Part shown: positions 1 to 7,091 of the stretch, piece after piece
Layout: every line of letters begins with the position of its first letter
Numbering within the stretch: the stretch's first letter is position 1
DNA from: Oscillospiraceae bacterium
Lineage (GTDB): Bacteria > Bacillota > Clostridia > Oscillospirales > Ruminococcaceae
Reading direction: 5' to 3'
Assembly: GCA_018110855.1 (NCBI GenBank)
Contig: JAGBFZ010000450.1
Coordinates: 1 to 12,862, forward strand
DNA length: 12,862 nucleotides
The notes under the pieces: model-generated
What the model was told of the DNA's origin: nothing
What the model saw: only the letters and a program-made list of their open reading frames with translations
The model's database searches: none
Translations under genes and position numbers: made by a program

Positions 1-30
1 GCAAAACAAAAAAGACGCCGAAGCGTCTTT
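1..30 (-). terminator. Rho-independent terminator of rpmB
   Basis: Read on the minus strand, this is a perfect 8-bp stem (AAAGACGC/GCGTCTTT, plus-strand 11-18 and 23-30) closed by a TTCG tetraloop in the stable C(UUCG)G context. It is followed by a T-rich tail (TTTGTTTTG). It lies 52 bases past the rpmB stop codon. The plus-strand side has no T-run, so it appears to act in one direction only. Confidence 0.9.
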
Positions 31-82
31 CTCATTGTACGTACAATTCGGTTATGAAATGTCTGCGATTTCCCGTCGAAAA

Positions 83-271
83 TCAGACAGTACGTGTTAC
101 CTTACCGGAACGGAGGCATCTTGTGCACACATAAATGTGCTTGGGAGTACCGTCAACGATAGCTTTTACACGCTTTACATTAGGCTTCCATGTTCTGTTG
201 GAACGACGATGTGAGTGGGAAACCTTGATACCGAAAGTAACGCCCTTTCCGCAAATATCGCACTTTGCCAT
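83..271 (-). CDS. rpmB: 50S ribosomal protein L28
   Basis: This 62-residue protein is a structural component of the large ribosomal subunit. It starts MAKCDICGKG and carries two CxxC pairs (C4/C7 and C49/C52), so it is the zinc-binding (C+) form of L28. The central basic stretch SHSHRRSNRTWKPNVKRV and the end CLRSGKVTR are typical of the family, and the length is normal. The ATG is preceded by a strong AGGAGGT site (plus-strand 281-287, 9-base spacing). The gene is transcribed away from the flagellar operon, with its own promoter and terminator, so it looks monocistronic. No functional link to motility is implied by the adjacency. Confidence 0.97.
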   Translation of the reverse strand: MAKCDICGKGVTFGIKVSHSHRRSNRTWKPNVKRVKAIVDGTPKHIYVCTRCLRSGKVTRTV

Positions 272-340
272 TTGGGCCGCACCTCCTCAAAAAAGTAATA
301 GCGTTTCAACGCCCTTGGGGGGCATTTTCAGAACGTTTCT

Positions 341-369
341 ATTATATCACAATCATTTTTAAATTGCAA
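341..369 (-). promoter_or_regulatory. Sigma-A-type promoter of rpmB with extended -10
   Basis: On the minus strand there is a perfect -10 TATAAT (plus-strand 341-346) preceded by TGA, giving the extended form TGATATAAT. After a 17-base spacer there is a -35 TTGCAA (364-369). The predicted transcription start is near 335, leaving a leader of about 64 bases. That leader contains a C-run that can pair as GCCC/GGGC, too weak to call a regulatory structure. The -35 hexamer TTGCAA is its own reverse complement, so it could also serve a promoter on the other strand. Confidence 0.75.
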
Positions 370-516
370 GTGTTTTTTTCACTTTTATAAAATATTTACA
401 ATTAAGCATGTTTTTTCAATATTTTTTTTTGCATTATGCTGTTACGGCGTTTTTTATTCGGAACAGTCCGATCTTAGCTTCGTAAATTATTCCTCTCCTT
501 ATTTAATTGTTCATTA

Positions 517-549
517 TGCACAAAAGCATTGCTTTTTGCAGGATTTTTT
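517..549 (+). terminator. Terminator-like hairpin with no upstream plus-strand gene
   Basis: TGCA-c-AAAAGC (517-527) pairs with GCTTTT-TGCA (531-540), giving a 10-bp stem with a single bulged C and a 3-base ATT loop. Three bases later comes a T6 run at 544-549. It is oriented to stop plus-strand transcription, but no plus-strand gene lies upstream in the window. The stem is AT-rich, so it may be a weak terminator. It could insulate the flagellar promoter, end a small RNA, or be chance in AT-rich DNA. Confidence 0.45.
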
Positions 550-558
550 CCCATTCGA

Positions 559-571
559 CACAAAATTTGTG
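559..571. repeat. 13-bp palindrome CACAAA-A-TTTGTG
   Basis: This is a perfect interrupted palindrome, centred at 565, about 80 bp upstream of the main flgB -35 element and touching the -35 of the upstream promoter candidate (567-572). Such a site could bind a dimeric regulator. In AT-rich DNA it could also be chance, and I do not recognise a specific regulator consensus. Confidence 0.3.
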
Positions 572-595
572 AAATTTATAGAAATTGAATATATT
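567..595 (+). promoter_or_regulatory. Possible upstream promoter for the flagellar operon
   Basis: TTGTGA (567-572) is separated by 17 bases from TATATT (590-595). This is a plausible second sigma-A-type promoter about 78 bp upstream of the stronger one. The match is weaker, and AT-rich DNA produces such matches readily, so this is a candidate only. A start near 602 would give a leader of about 170 bases. Confidence 0.3.
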
Positions 596-644
596 TTTTA
601 AGAGAAATTTGTCACTCAATTTGGGATTTACTTTCAATTTGCTC

Positions 645-673
645 TTGTAATATTTCTCATTTTGATGTATAAT
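645..673 (+). promoter_or_regulatory. Main promoter of the flagellar operon
   Basis: TTGTAA (645-650), a 17-base spacer and a perfect TATAAT (668-673) make a good sigma-A-type promoter facing flgB. AT-rich DNA upstream could act as an UP element. The predicted start near 680 leaves a leader of about 90 bases. No convincing sigma-D/sigma-28 site (TAAA-N15-GCCGATAA) is visible in front of flgB, so the operon appears to use the housekeeping sigma factor, as class-II/early flagellar genes often do in Firmicutes. Confidence 0.75.
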
Positions 674-691
674 TACATTAGCTATAAGTGT

Positions 692-732
692 GTCCTAAGG
701 CATGGTATGCCCTGAGGACGGTATGATATCAT
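692..732 (+). promoter_or_regulatory. Structured flgB leader: hairpin plus 10-bp palindrome
   Basis: GTCCT (692-696) pairs with AGGAC (715-719), and GGCAT (699-703) pairs with ATGCC (707-711), separated by a small internal loop, with a 3-base apical loop. Right after it is a perfect palindrome ATGATATCAT (723-732). A second ATGCC at 742-746, followed by T4, could compete for GGCAT or pair with GGCA at 735-738. This resembles a two-state leader, but it does not match a riboswitch consensus that I know, including c-di-GMP-I and -II. Confidence 0.4.
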
Positions 733-770
733 CGGGCAGATATGCCTTTTCATAGAAAGGAGCCGTTTTT

Positions 771-1214
771 ATGGGACTTTTTGACAGCGCTGCCTTCAAG
801 ATAACCGAACAGGGTCTTGACGCTGCATGGTACAAGCAGGAGGTCATCAGGCACAATATCGCCAACATCACCACCCCCGATTACAAGGCAAAGACCGTTA
901 ATTTCGGGCTTGTTCTGAAGGAAAAGATGAAATGCCCTTACCATGGCTACAAATACTGCCCCCACGACCGTCTCAGCAGCGGAGAAAGCGGTGAGACCAC
1001 CGTTTCCCAGAGCAATGCCTCAAGCGGGAACAGTGATGAGCTTGTTTGGGTCAACACCACCTATGAGACAAACACCAGCCAGCTTCTGAACGGAAACAAC
1101 GTTGACATCGAAAAGGAAAGCACCGAGCTTGTGGACGTTCAGTATCAATACAAGACCATGATCGACTATATGAACAGCCAGTATGCCATGATCCGCAGGG
1201 CTATCGGCAAGTAA
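771..1214 (+). CDS. flgB: Flagellar basal-body proximal rod protein FlgB
   Basis: FlgB is an exported proximal rod subunit that sits with FlgC and FliE between the MS ring and the distal rod. The 147 residues fit the family length. The N-terminal half shows the rod/hook-family signature HNIANITTPDYKAKTVNF (about 28-45), and the C-terminal helix (about 105-145, NNVDIEKESTELVDVQYQYKTMIDYMNSQYAMIRRAI) is the classic FlgB end. The start is set by AAAGGAG (756-762), 8 bases before the ATG. It is the first gene of the operon. Odd feature: residues 55-65 hold C-x2-H-x4-C-x-H (C55, H58, C63, H65), which is unusual for a secreted, normally cysteine-poor rod protein. Confidence 0.95.
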   Translation: MGLFDSAAFKITEQGLDAAWYKQEVIRHNIANITTPDYKAKTVNFGLVLKEKMKCPYHGYKYCPHDRLSSGESGETTVSQSNASSGNSDELVWVNTTYETNTSQLLNGNNVDIEKESTELVDVQYQYKTMIDYMNSQYAMIRRAIGK

Positions 1215-1238
1215 AGTCTCTGAAAGGAGTTTTTTTCC

Positions 1239-1724
1239 ATGGCATTTTTAAGCTCTCTCGATATAAGCCATTCGGGTATGTCCTCCCAGAGGCTCAGAAT
1301 GGACATCATTTTGCAGAATATCGCTAATCAGGATTCCTACAACACCTCTACGGGCGAGCCGTACTGCCGCCAGCTTACGGTCATAAGCGAGAAAAAGGAT
1401 TTTGCAGGCATTCTGAACAAGTACACCACCCAAGAGGAATCCACTCACAGGCGAGGTGTTTATTACAGGGCTAATATGGACAAGTACAGAAACGCAGGCT
1501 CGGTAATTACTGCGGTCATTGACGACGACGCTCCCATGACACCTGTTTACGATCCCGAGAATCCTCTTGCTGATGAAAACGGCTACATTTATCACTCTAA
1601 TGTTGACAATACCAAGGAGCAGACTGATCTTCTGGCTGCTCAGCGTGCTTACGAGGCTAATGCTTCCGCCTACGAGGTGGTCAAGGCTATGATGTCCAAG
1701 GCTGCTGAACTGAAGGGCAACTAA
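1239..1724 (+). CDS. flgC: Flagellar basal-body proximal rod protein FlgC
   Basis: FlgC is an exported rod subunit that assembles with FlgB, FlgF and FliE. The N terminus (LDISHSGMSSQRLRMDIILQNIANQDS, about 7-33) is the rod/hook/HAP signature helix, followed by TGEPYCRQ, the counterpart of the usual GGPYRRQ. The C terminus (SNVDNTKEQTDLLAAQRAYEANASAYEVVKAM, about 120-151) is the typical FlgC helix that mediates coiled-coil packing in the rod. At 161 residues it is slightly longer than many homologues, mainly in the middle. AAAGGAG at 1223-1229, 9 bases upstream, fixes the ATG. It follows flgB by 24 bases. Confidence 0.95.
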   Translation: MAFLSSLDISHSGMSSQRLRMDIILQNIANQDSYNTSTGEPYCRQLTVISEKKDFAGILNKYTTQEESTHRRGVYYRANMDKYRNAGSVITAVIDDDAPMTPVYDPENPLADENGYIYHSNVDNTKEQTDLLAAQRAYEANASAYEVVKAMMSKAAELKGN

Positions 1725-1772
1725 CAGGCATATACCATATTAATGATATATTTATGAAAGGATAAGGCAGAA

Positions 1773-2087
1773 ATGTACATCGTTCCTATTAGCTCAAGCA
1801 TCACTCCCCTGAATATTCTCTCGCAGAATGAGGCCGCTGCTGAGGATGTATCCTCCCCAAAAAAATCTCCATCATTTACTGATGTTTTCAGAGAGGTCAT
1901 TACCGATGTTACCGATACTCAGCAGGTGGTGAATGAGGATTCCGCACGTCTTGTTATGGGCGAGATCGACGATCTGCACACCATTTACAACAATCTCACC
2001 AAGGCGGAGATCGCTGTGGAGACCTTTGTGGCTGTTAAGGACGCCTGTCAGCAGAGCTACAACGAGATCATGCAGATGAGTATGTAA
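1773..2087 (+). CDS. fliE: Flagellar hook-basal body complex protein FliE
   Basis: FliE is a small exported protein that joins the MS ring (FliF) to the proximal rod and is the first rod component assembled. The 104 residues match the family. The conserved core begins with SFTDVFREVITDVTDTQQ (about 34-51), continues through GEIDDLHTIYNNLTKAEIAVETFVAVKDA (about 63-91) and ends YNEIMQMSM, equivalent to the usual YQEIMRMQV. The ribosome binding region GAAAGGA (1756-1762) is modest, about 10 bases from the ATG. It lies between flgC and fliF as in most Firmicutes. Confidence 0.94.
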   Translation: MYIVPISSSITPLNILSQNEAAAEDVSSPKKSPSFTDVFREVITDVTDTQQVVNEDSARLVMGEIDDLHTIYNNLTKAEIAVETFVAVKDACQQSYNEIMQMSM

Positions 2088-2114
2088 CCTCATTTTGAAG
2101 GGAATTAACCGGAA

Positions 2115-3794
2115 ATGAACGAAAAAGTACAAAAGACGATAACCACAGTCAAGGAATACTGGGGCAGGCAGACTACGAAAACCAAGGGCATTTATATCGG
2201 CGGTCTCGCTCTGGTGCTTATCATTGCTATCGTGGCTGTGGTGCTTCTTAATAAAAAGGATTATGTTATCCTCTATGAGGGGCTGGAGACCTCCGAGGCT
2301 GCGGAGATCGTTCAGCTGATCGAGGAATCGGGCTATGAATGCACTCTCCGCTCGGGCGGCACTATTGTCGTTCCGAAGGGCACGGAGAACGCTATTGCTA
2401 TGAATCTGGCAATGCAGAAATACCCCAAGTCCTCTATCAACTACAATACATACACCGAAAATGTGGGAATGTTCACCACTGAGTCCGAAAAGCGACAGTA
2501 TGAAAAAATTGCAAATGAGGAAAGACTTTCCGCTATACTCTCTACCTTTGAGGGCGTTCGCGAAGCCACTGCTACTCTTAACATACCCGAAAAGAAAAAT
2601 ACCGTTATTGAGGCGTACAAGCAGGAGCCTTCGGCTGCGGCGGTGCTTTATCTTGAGGATGGTGTTAAACTCACAAGTGAGCAGATTGAGGGTATGACAT
2701 ACCTCATTTCAAGATATGGCATAAAGGAGGAAAATATCTCCATCATTGACAACTACGGCGTTCTTCTTTTAGCCGAGGACACTCCCGTAGACGTTGTGGC
2801 GGACGAAACAAGAAAACTTAAATTCAAGACAGATCTTGAAAATCAGATACGCCAGAAGATAGAGGCGCTCCTTATTCCCGCTTACGGCGTGGACGGCTTC
2901 TCGGCGGCGGTCAATATGGTCCTCAATTTCGACAGCAAGGTTTCCGAGGACACAAGATACACCCCCTCCACCAATGATGAAAGAGGTATGCTCCAGCACA
3001 CAGACGCTGAGCAGGCAAGCGGATATGCTACCGCCAATGGCGGCGTTCAGGGTGTGGAGACAAATGCCGATGACACTTATCCCGAAGGAAACACTGCCGA
3101 CAACGGCAGATGGACCGAAAATTCCGTTTCAAACACTTACCTCGTCAACACCTACAAGGAGCAGGTTGAAAAAGCGGGCTATGTTATTGACGGGCTTTCC
3201 ATTTCTGTTGTTATCTACACCGATTATCTTCCCGACACCACAAGGCAGCAGCTTGTAAGTCTTGTTGCAAACACGGGTACCGTTAATCCCGATATCGCTC
3301 AGGATGTTGTTACCGTTACTAATCTTCCTAAGGTCACTGAAGCTGTTGAGACTGAGGCTAAGGCATTCCTCTTCGGTCTTACTCTTAATCAGCTGGTTAT
3401 TCTCGGTGCTATCCTGCTGCTTATACTTATCATTCTTATTATTGTACTCGCTTCTCTCAGCTCCAAAAACAAGAAGAAGAGAAAGGCTTTCGAGAAAACT
3501 CTTCTGGAACAGCTCGCTCCCGAGGACGGAGAGCCTTTGGTGGAGAGCTTCTTCTCACTTGGCGACGAGACTTCTCCTTCGGTGGATATCCCAAGTCTCA
3601 ATGCGGACGACGGCATAGAGACCAAGGAAGCTATCATCAGGAGAGAGCTTACAGACTTCGCACGAACAAGCCCCGAGATCGTGGCTCAGCTCCTCAGAAG
3701 CTGGATGCGGGAAGAGGTGGAGCAGTCTTCCTCCAAGAAAAAGAACACAGAACAGTCCCCCGCTCAGCCCGCCGAAGAGCCGCAGAGCAAGTAA
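2115..3794 (+). CDS. fliF: Flagellar MS-ring protein FliF
   Basis: FliF forms the membrane ring that houses the export gate and anchors the FliG rotor. Visible features in order are a cytoplasmic N terminus; a first membrane helix (about 26-45); a YscJ/FliF ring-building domain (about 48-220, with YVILYEGLETSEAAEIVQLIEESG and the EKRQYEKIANEERLSAILSTFEGV block); a second ring domain (about 230-370, including NTYKEQVEKAGYVIDGLSISVVI); a second membrane helix (about 425-447) followed by a KNKKKRK stop-transfer; and a cytoplasmic tail. The FliG-binding end is seen as REL-TDFARTSPEIVAQLLRSWM (about 510-531). After that comes a polar tail rich in K, E and Q. The 559-residue length is usual. The start follows GAAGGGAA by about 10 bases. 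Confidence 0.96.
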   Translation: MNEKVQKTITTVKEYWGRQTTKTKGIYIGGLALVLIIAIVAVVLLNKKDYVILYEGLETSEAAEIVQLIEESGYECTLRSGGTIVVPKGTENAIAMNLAMQKYPKSSINYNTYTENVGMFTTESEKRQYEKIANEERLSAILSTFEGVREATATLNIPEKKNTVIEAYKQEPSAAAVLYLEDGVKLTSEQIEGMTYLISRYGIKEENISIIDNYGVLLLAEDTPVDVVADETRKLKFKTDLENQIRQKIEALLIPAYGVDGFSAAVNMVLNFDSKVSEDTRYTPSTNDERGMLQHTDAEQASGYATANGGVQGVETNADDTYPEGNTADNGRWTENSVSNTYLVNTYKEQVEKAGYVIDGLSISVVIYTDYLPDTTRQQLVSLVANTGTVNPDIAQDVVTVTNLPKVTEAVETEAKAFLFGLTLNQLVILGAILLLILIILIIVLASLSSKNKKKRKAFEKTLLEQLAPEDGEPLVESFFSLGDETSPSVDIPSLNADDGIETKEAIIRRELTDFARTSPEIVAQLLRSWMREEVEQSSSKKKNTEQSPAQPAEEPQSK

Positions 3795-3835
3795 TAACGG
3801 CATTTGCTTTGCTTATGAAAGGAATGGTTTATTAA

Positions 3836-4846
3836 ATGAGCGATCTGCTTGAGCTTACATCAAGACAAAAAGCAGCTGTCATTATCACCGCTCTCGGCAC
3901 TGACAATGCTGCAGGCGTTTACAAGCATTTGTCAAACGATGAGGTGGAAGCCCTCACTATGGATGTTTCCAGTCTCCCCTATCTTGAAGCAAATGCTGTG
4001 GACTCCATTCTTAATGAATTTTACGAGCTGTGCCTTACTCAGAAGGTCATTACAGACGGCGGCATTGAATACGCTAAGGACGTTCTTACCAAGGCCTTCG
4101 GCGAAGAGGTTGCTGCAAAGCTGATGAGCAAGATCACACGCTCCATGCAGTCCAAAGCTTTCGAATTCGTCAGAAAATCCGATTACAAAAATCTGCTGGC
4201 TATCGTTCAGAACGAGTATCCTCAGACCATTGCCCTCATTCTCTCCTATGCAACCTCCGAACAGGCTTCCGCTGTGCTTAACGAGCTGCCCAAGGAAAAG
4301 AGAGTTGAGGTCGTTGAGAGGATCGCAAAGATGGACGCTGCTTCTCCCGACACCGTCAAGGCGGTGGAGGCTACTCTCGAAAGGAAGTTTGCTTCCGTTG
4401 TTTCCATGGATACCACCGAGGTGGGCGGCATAAACACTGTTGCGGATATCCTCAACAAGGTGGACCGCTCCACAGAAAAATACATCTTCGACGAGCTCTC
4501 TGTCAGAGACCCTGTTCTCGTGGAGGAGATCAAAAAGAAAATGTTCGTTTTCGAGGATATCCTTTCTCTCGATTCCATGTCCATTCAGAGATTTATCCGA
4601 GACTGCGACACCAAGGACCTTGCTATTGCCATCAAGGGCTCCAACGAAGAGGTTGCTGCCGCTCTCTTTGCAAATATGCCTCAGAGAATGCAGGAATCCA
4701 TTCAGCAGGAGATCGAATATCTGCATAATATCCGTATGCGTGATGTTGAGGAGGCTCAGCAGCGTATCGTCGGCATTATCAGACACCTTGAGGAAGAGGG
4801 CGAGCTGGTTATCGGTAAGGGCGGAGATGATGAGATAATTGCTTAA
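3836..4846 (+). CDS. fliG: Flagellar motor switch protein FliG
   Basis: FliG is the cytoplasmic rotor ring: it binds FliF, FliM and the stator, converting ion flow into torque. The 336 residues show the N-terminal domain (1-100, SRQKAAVIITALG), the middle ARM domain (about 105-185) with EYPQTIALIL at 127-136, the GG hinge at G197-G198, and the C-terminal torque domain (about 210-330, MFVFEDILSLDSMSIQRFIRD...). By alignment to E. coli FliG, K267, R284 and R300 correspond to K264, R281 and R297, but D288/D289 correspond to Q291/E292. The usual EHPQ motif reads EYPQ. AAAGGA at 3818-3823 is about 12 bases from the ATG. The end overlaps fliH by 8 bases. Confidence 0.96.
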   Translation: MSDLLELTSRQKAAVIITALGTDNAAGVYKHLSNDEVEALTMDVSSLPYLEANAVDSILNEFYELCLTQKVITDGGIEYAKDVLTKAFGEEVAAKLMSKITRSMQSKAFEFVRKSDYKNLLAIVQNEYPQTIALILSYATSEQASAVLNELPKEKRVEVVERIAKMDAASPDTVKAVEATLERKFASVVSMDTTEVGGINTVADILNKVDRSTEKYIFDELSVRDPVLVEEIKKKMFVFEDILSLDSMSIQRFIRDCDTKDLAIAIKGSNEEVAAALFANMPQRMQESIQQEIEYLHNIRMRDVEEAQQRIVGIIRHLEEEGELVIGKGGDDEIIA

Positions 4847-5726
4847 AATCGTTAAATCAAGAGTCTATAATTTCGACAGCTCAAAGCCCGTTACTGTGGG
4901 CAAGCCCGAGCCTGTTATCGAGGTGGCTGTTACCGAAGAGGAGGCTCCCGGGCCTACCCCCGAGGAGATCGCCGCCAAGGAAGCCGAGGAAAAGGCAAGA
5001 CGGCAGGCGGAAGAAACAAAACGCTTCAACGAAGCTGTTATCAAGCGCTCTGAGGATATCCTTGCCGCAAGGAAACAGAAAATGGACGAGGAGTATGAAA
5101 GCATCATTTCGGCGGGAAGAAACTCCGCTGACAAGATGATCGCTGACGCACGTTCCAAAACCAAGGCGGTTTTTGAGGCTGCTGAGACCGAATGTGAAAG
5201 GTTAAGGGAGCAGGCAAAGAAGGAAGGCTTCGACGAAGGCTTTGAAGCAGGCAGAAAAGAGGCTCTCGATAAATGCGAGAAGTACCTTGAGACTGCCGGT
5301 GCTCTCCTTTCCGAGATAAATTCCAAAAAGTCGGCTTACTACATTTCCCATGAGTACGAGCTTTGCGAGACGGTTCTCGATATGGTGAGGAAAATTACCA
5401 TGTCCGAGGTCAAGACCGATCCCGAGGTAATTGACCGCATTGCCGCAAATGCTGCAAAGAGCTTCAGAAATTCCGATTATGTGAAGATCTCTGTGGCTCA
5501 GGGCGAGGCTTCAAGAAAATTTGTTACGGACAAGGAATTTGTTAAGTCCCTTATCCCGTTTATTCCCGAAATTGAGGTGGAAGAGCTTGATCCTCTGGAC
5601 GCTCCCCCGGGTACTGTGGTTCTCGACAACGGCTCGGAGATAATTGACGCTTCTATCCCCACTCAGCTTGATTTCCTGAAGGAAATTATGAAAAGCTCAC
5701 ATAAATCCGAGCAGGAAAATGAATAG
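4839..5726 (+). CDS. fliH: Flagellar export ATPase regulator/stator FliH
   Basis: FliH dimers bind FliI and link the export ATPase to the C ring and FlhA, acting like the peripheral stalk of F/V-ATPases. Of the 295 residues, the N terminus LKIVKSRVYNF matches the family start, residues about 40-165 form a charged coiled coil, and GFDEGFEAGRKEA (130-142) is the glycine-repeat GxxxGxxxG segment diagnostic of FliH. The C-terminal FliI-binding domain covers about 165-275. The start is a TTG inside the last codons of fliG; the ATGs at 4827/4830 run into a stop at once and no better in-frame start exists. The GGAG at 4823-4826 is 12 bases upstream, so translational coupling to fliG is likely. Confidence 0.9.
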   Translation: MLKIVKSRVYNFDSSKPVTVGKPEPVIEVAVTEEEAPGPTPEEIAAKEAEEKARRQAEETKRFNEAVIKRSEDILAARKQKMDEEYESIISAGRNSADKMIADARSKTKAVFEAAETECERLREQAKKEGFDEGFEAGRKEALDKCEKYLETAGALLSEINSKKSAYYISHEYELCETVLDMVRKITMSEVKTDPEVIDRIAANAAKSFRNSDYVKISVAQGEASRKFVTDKEFVKSLIPFIPEIEVEELDPLDAPPGTVVLDNGSEIIDASIPTQLDFLKEIMKSSHKSEQENE

Positions 5727-5761
5727 TTTTTCTGCTGTACATATTGATCGAGGTTATGCAG

Positions 5762-7069
5762 ATGAATTTTCAGGCTGTAAGAAACGCTGTGAGAACGGCT
5801 GAGCTTTACCGCTATCAGGGCAAAATTGAAAAAATTATCGGCATGACCATTGAGGCAAGCGGTCCTGTATGCAACATCGGTGATGTTTGCCGCATCTACA
5901 AAAAGGGCAGGTCGGGCGAGTTCATCTTCGCTGAGGTGGTGGGCTTCCGCCATGGCACGGTAATGCTCATGCCGTACACCGACATTGAGGGCATCGGTCC
6001 CGGCTCGGTGGTTGACAACACCGGCGACAAGCTCAAGGTTGGTGTGGGCGAATGTCTCATAGGCAGAGTCATCAATGCGGTGGGAGACCCTATTGACGGC
6101 GGTCCTCCTATCAAGACTCTCGAAAGCTATTCCATTGCGGGAAAGCCCGTTAATCCTCTTACCCGACCCGCAATTCATGATATTATCCCCTTCGGGGTAA
6201 AGGCTATTGACGGTCTGCTGACTATCGGCAGAGGTCAGAGAATGGGCATTTTCGCAGGCTCGGGTGTTGGTAAATCAACACTGCTGGGCATGATCGCCCG
6301 TGAGGTTGAGGCGGACATCAATGTTATCGCTCTTGTAGGCGAGCGTGGCCGTGAGGTGCTTGAATTTATTCAGAGAGACTTGGGTCCTAAGGGCATGGCG
6401 AGGTCGGTGCTTGTGGTTGCTACCTCCGATCAGCCCTCCATGATGAGAAACAAATGCCCCATGACTGCCACTGCTATTGCAGAGTATTTCAAGGACAAGG
6501 GCAAAAATGTGCTTCTGATGATGGACTCCCTTACACGTTATGCCATGGCGCAGCGTGAGATAGGTCTTGCGACGGGTGAAGCTCCCATTGCAAGAGGCTA
6601 TACCCCTTCGATATATACCGCCATGCCAAAGCTCCTTGAGAGGGCGGGCAATTTTGAAAAAGGCTCCATTACGGGAGTTTACACCGTGCTCGTTGAGGGC
6701 GATGACACCAACGAGCCTATTTCCGATACCGTAAGAGGTATTATTGACGGTCACATCATTCTGTCAAGAAAGGTGGCGGCAAGGAATCATTATCCTGCTA
6801 TTGAGGTCCTTGATTCGGTTTCTCGTCTGATGTCGGAGATCGCTCCAAAGGATCAGAGAGACGCTGCTTCCAAAATGAGGAATCTCCTTGCTACCTATTA
6901 TGCAAATGCAGATCTGGTTTCCATCGGTGCTTACAAAAAGGGCACTAATCATGCTCTTGACGAGGCTCTCAGGAAAATCGACAAGATAAATGCTTTCCTT
7001 CAGCAGTCAACTGACGAGGCTTTCAGCTTTGAACAGACTGTTAAAATGATGAAGGACGCTGTCAGCTAA
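5762..7069 (+). CDS. fliI: Flagellum-specific type III export ATPase FliI
   Basis: FliI is a hexameric cytoplasmic ATPase that promotes entry of rod, hook and filament proteins into the export gate. In this 435-residue product, Walker A is AGSGVGKST (165-173), the catalytic glutamate lies in LVGERGRE (E194), and Walker B is VLLMMDS (250-256, D255). PSIYTAMPKLLERAG is the usual FliI block, and the N terminus MNFQAVRNAV...YRYQGKIEKIIGMTIEASGP matches the family. I chose ATG 5762 because GAGG (5750-5753) sits 8 bases before it. The in-frame TTG 5744 lacks a binding site, and ATG 5756 is only 2 bases from it. The farther upstream starts would add 6 or 2 residues. Confidence 0.95.
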   Translation: MNFQAVRNAVRTAELYRYQGKIEKIIGMTIEASGPVCNIGDVCRIYKKGRSGEFIFAEVVGFRHGTVMLMPYTDIEGIGPGSVVDNTGDKLKVGVGECLIGRVINAVGDPIDGGPPIKTLESYSIAGKPVNPLTRPAIHDIIPFGVKAIDGLLTIGRGQRMGIFAGSGVGKSTLLGMIAREVEADINVIALVGERGREVLEFIQRDLGPKGMARSVLVVATSDQPSMMRNKCPMTATAIAEYFKDKGKNVLLMMDSLTRYAMAQREIGLATGEAPIARGYTPSIYTAMPKLLERAGNFEKGSITGVYTVLVEGDDTNEPISDTVRGIIDGHIILSRKVAARNHYPAIEVLDSVSRLMSEIAPKDQRDAASKMRNLLATYYANADLVSIGAYKKGTNHALDEALRKIDKINAFLQQSTDEAFSFEQTVKMMKDAVS

Positions 7070-7091
7070 GCTTTTTTCGAGGTGAGTTTCT

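Larger units (their letters stand above)
272..770. other. Divergent control region between rpmB and the flagellar operon
   Basis: These 499 bases contain no credible protein gene apart from a doubtful short leader ORF near the right end. The region is strongly AT-rich between about 340 and 680. It holds the rpmB promoter and 5' leader on the minus strand, and two promoter candidates, a terminator-like hairpin and a structured leader on the plus strand. Short repeats are visible: CATTATGC at 432-439 and 512-519, AAATTTGT at 563-570 and 605-612, and CAATTTG at 617-623 and 635-641. Their role, if any, is unknown. Confidence 0.8.

Noticed and set aside
680..770. c-di-GMP or other known riboswitch before flgB
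   Set aside because: The leader is short and lacks the conserved GEMM or c-di-GMP-II sequence blocks. I retained it only as an unassigned structured leader.
3932..4786. 284-residue open frame on the minus strand opposite fliG
   Set aside because: It is entirely antisense to a clearly recognised FliG, has no recognisable protein features, and follows from the codon bias of fliG.
5744..5761. Longer fliI starting at TTG 5744 or ATG 5756
   Set aside because: TTG 5744 has no ribosome binding site, and ATG 5756 is only 2 bases after GAGG. ATG 5762 has 8-base spacing and gives the family-typical N terminus.
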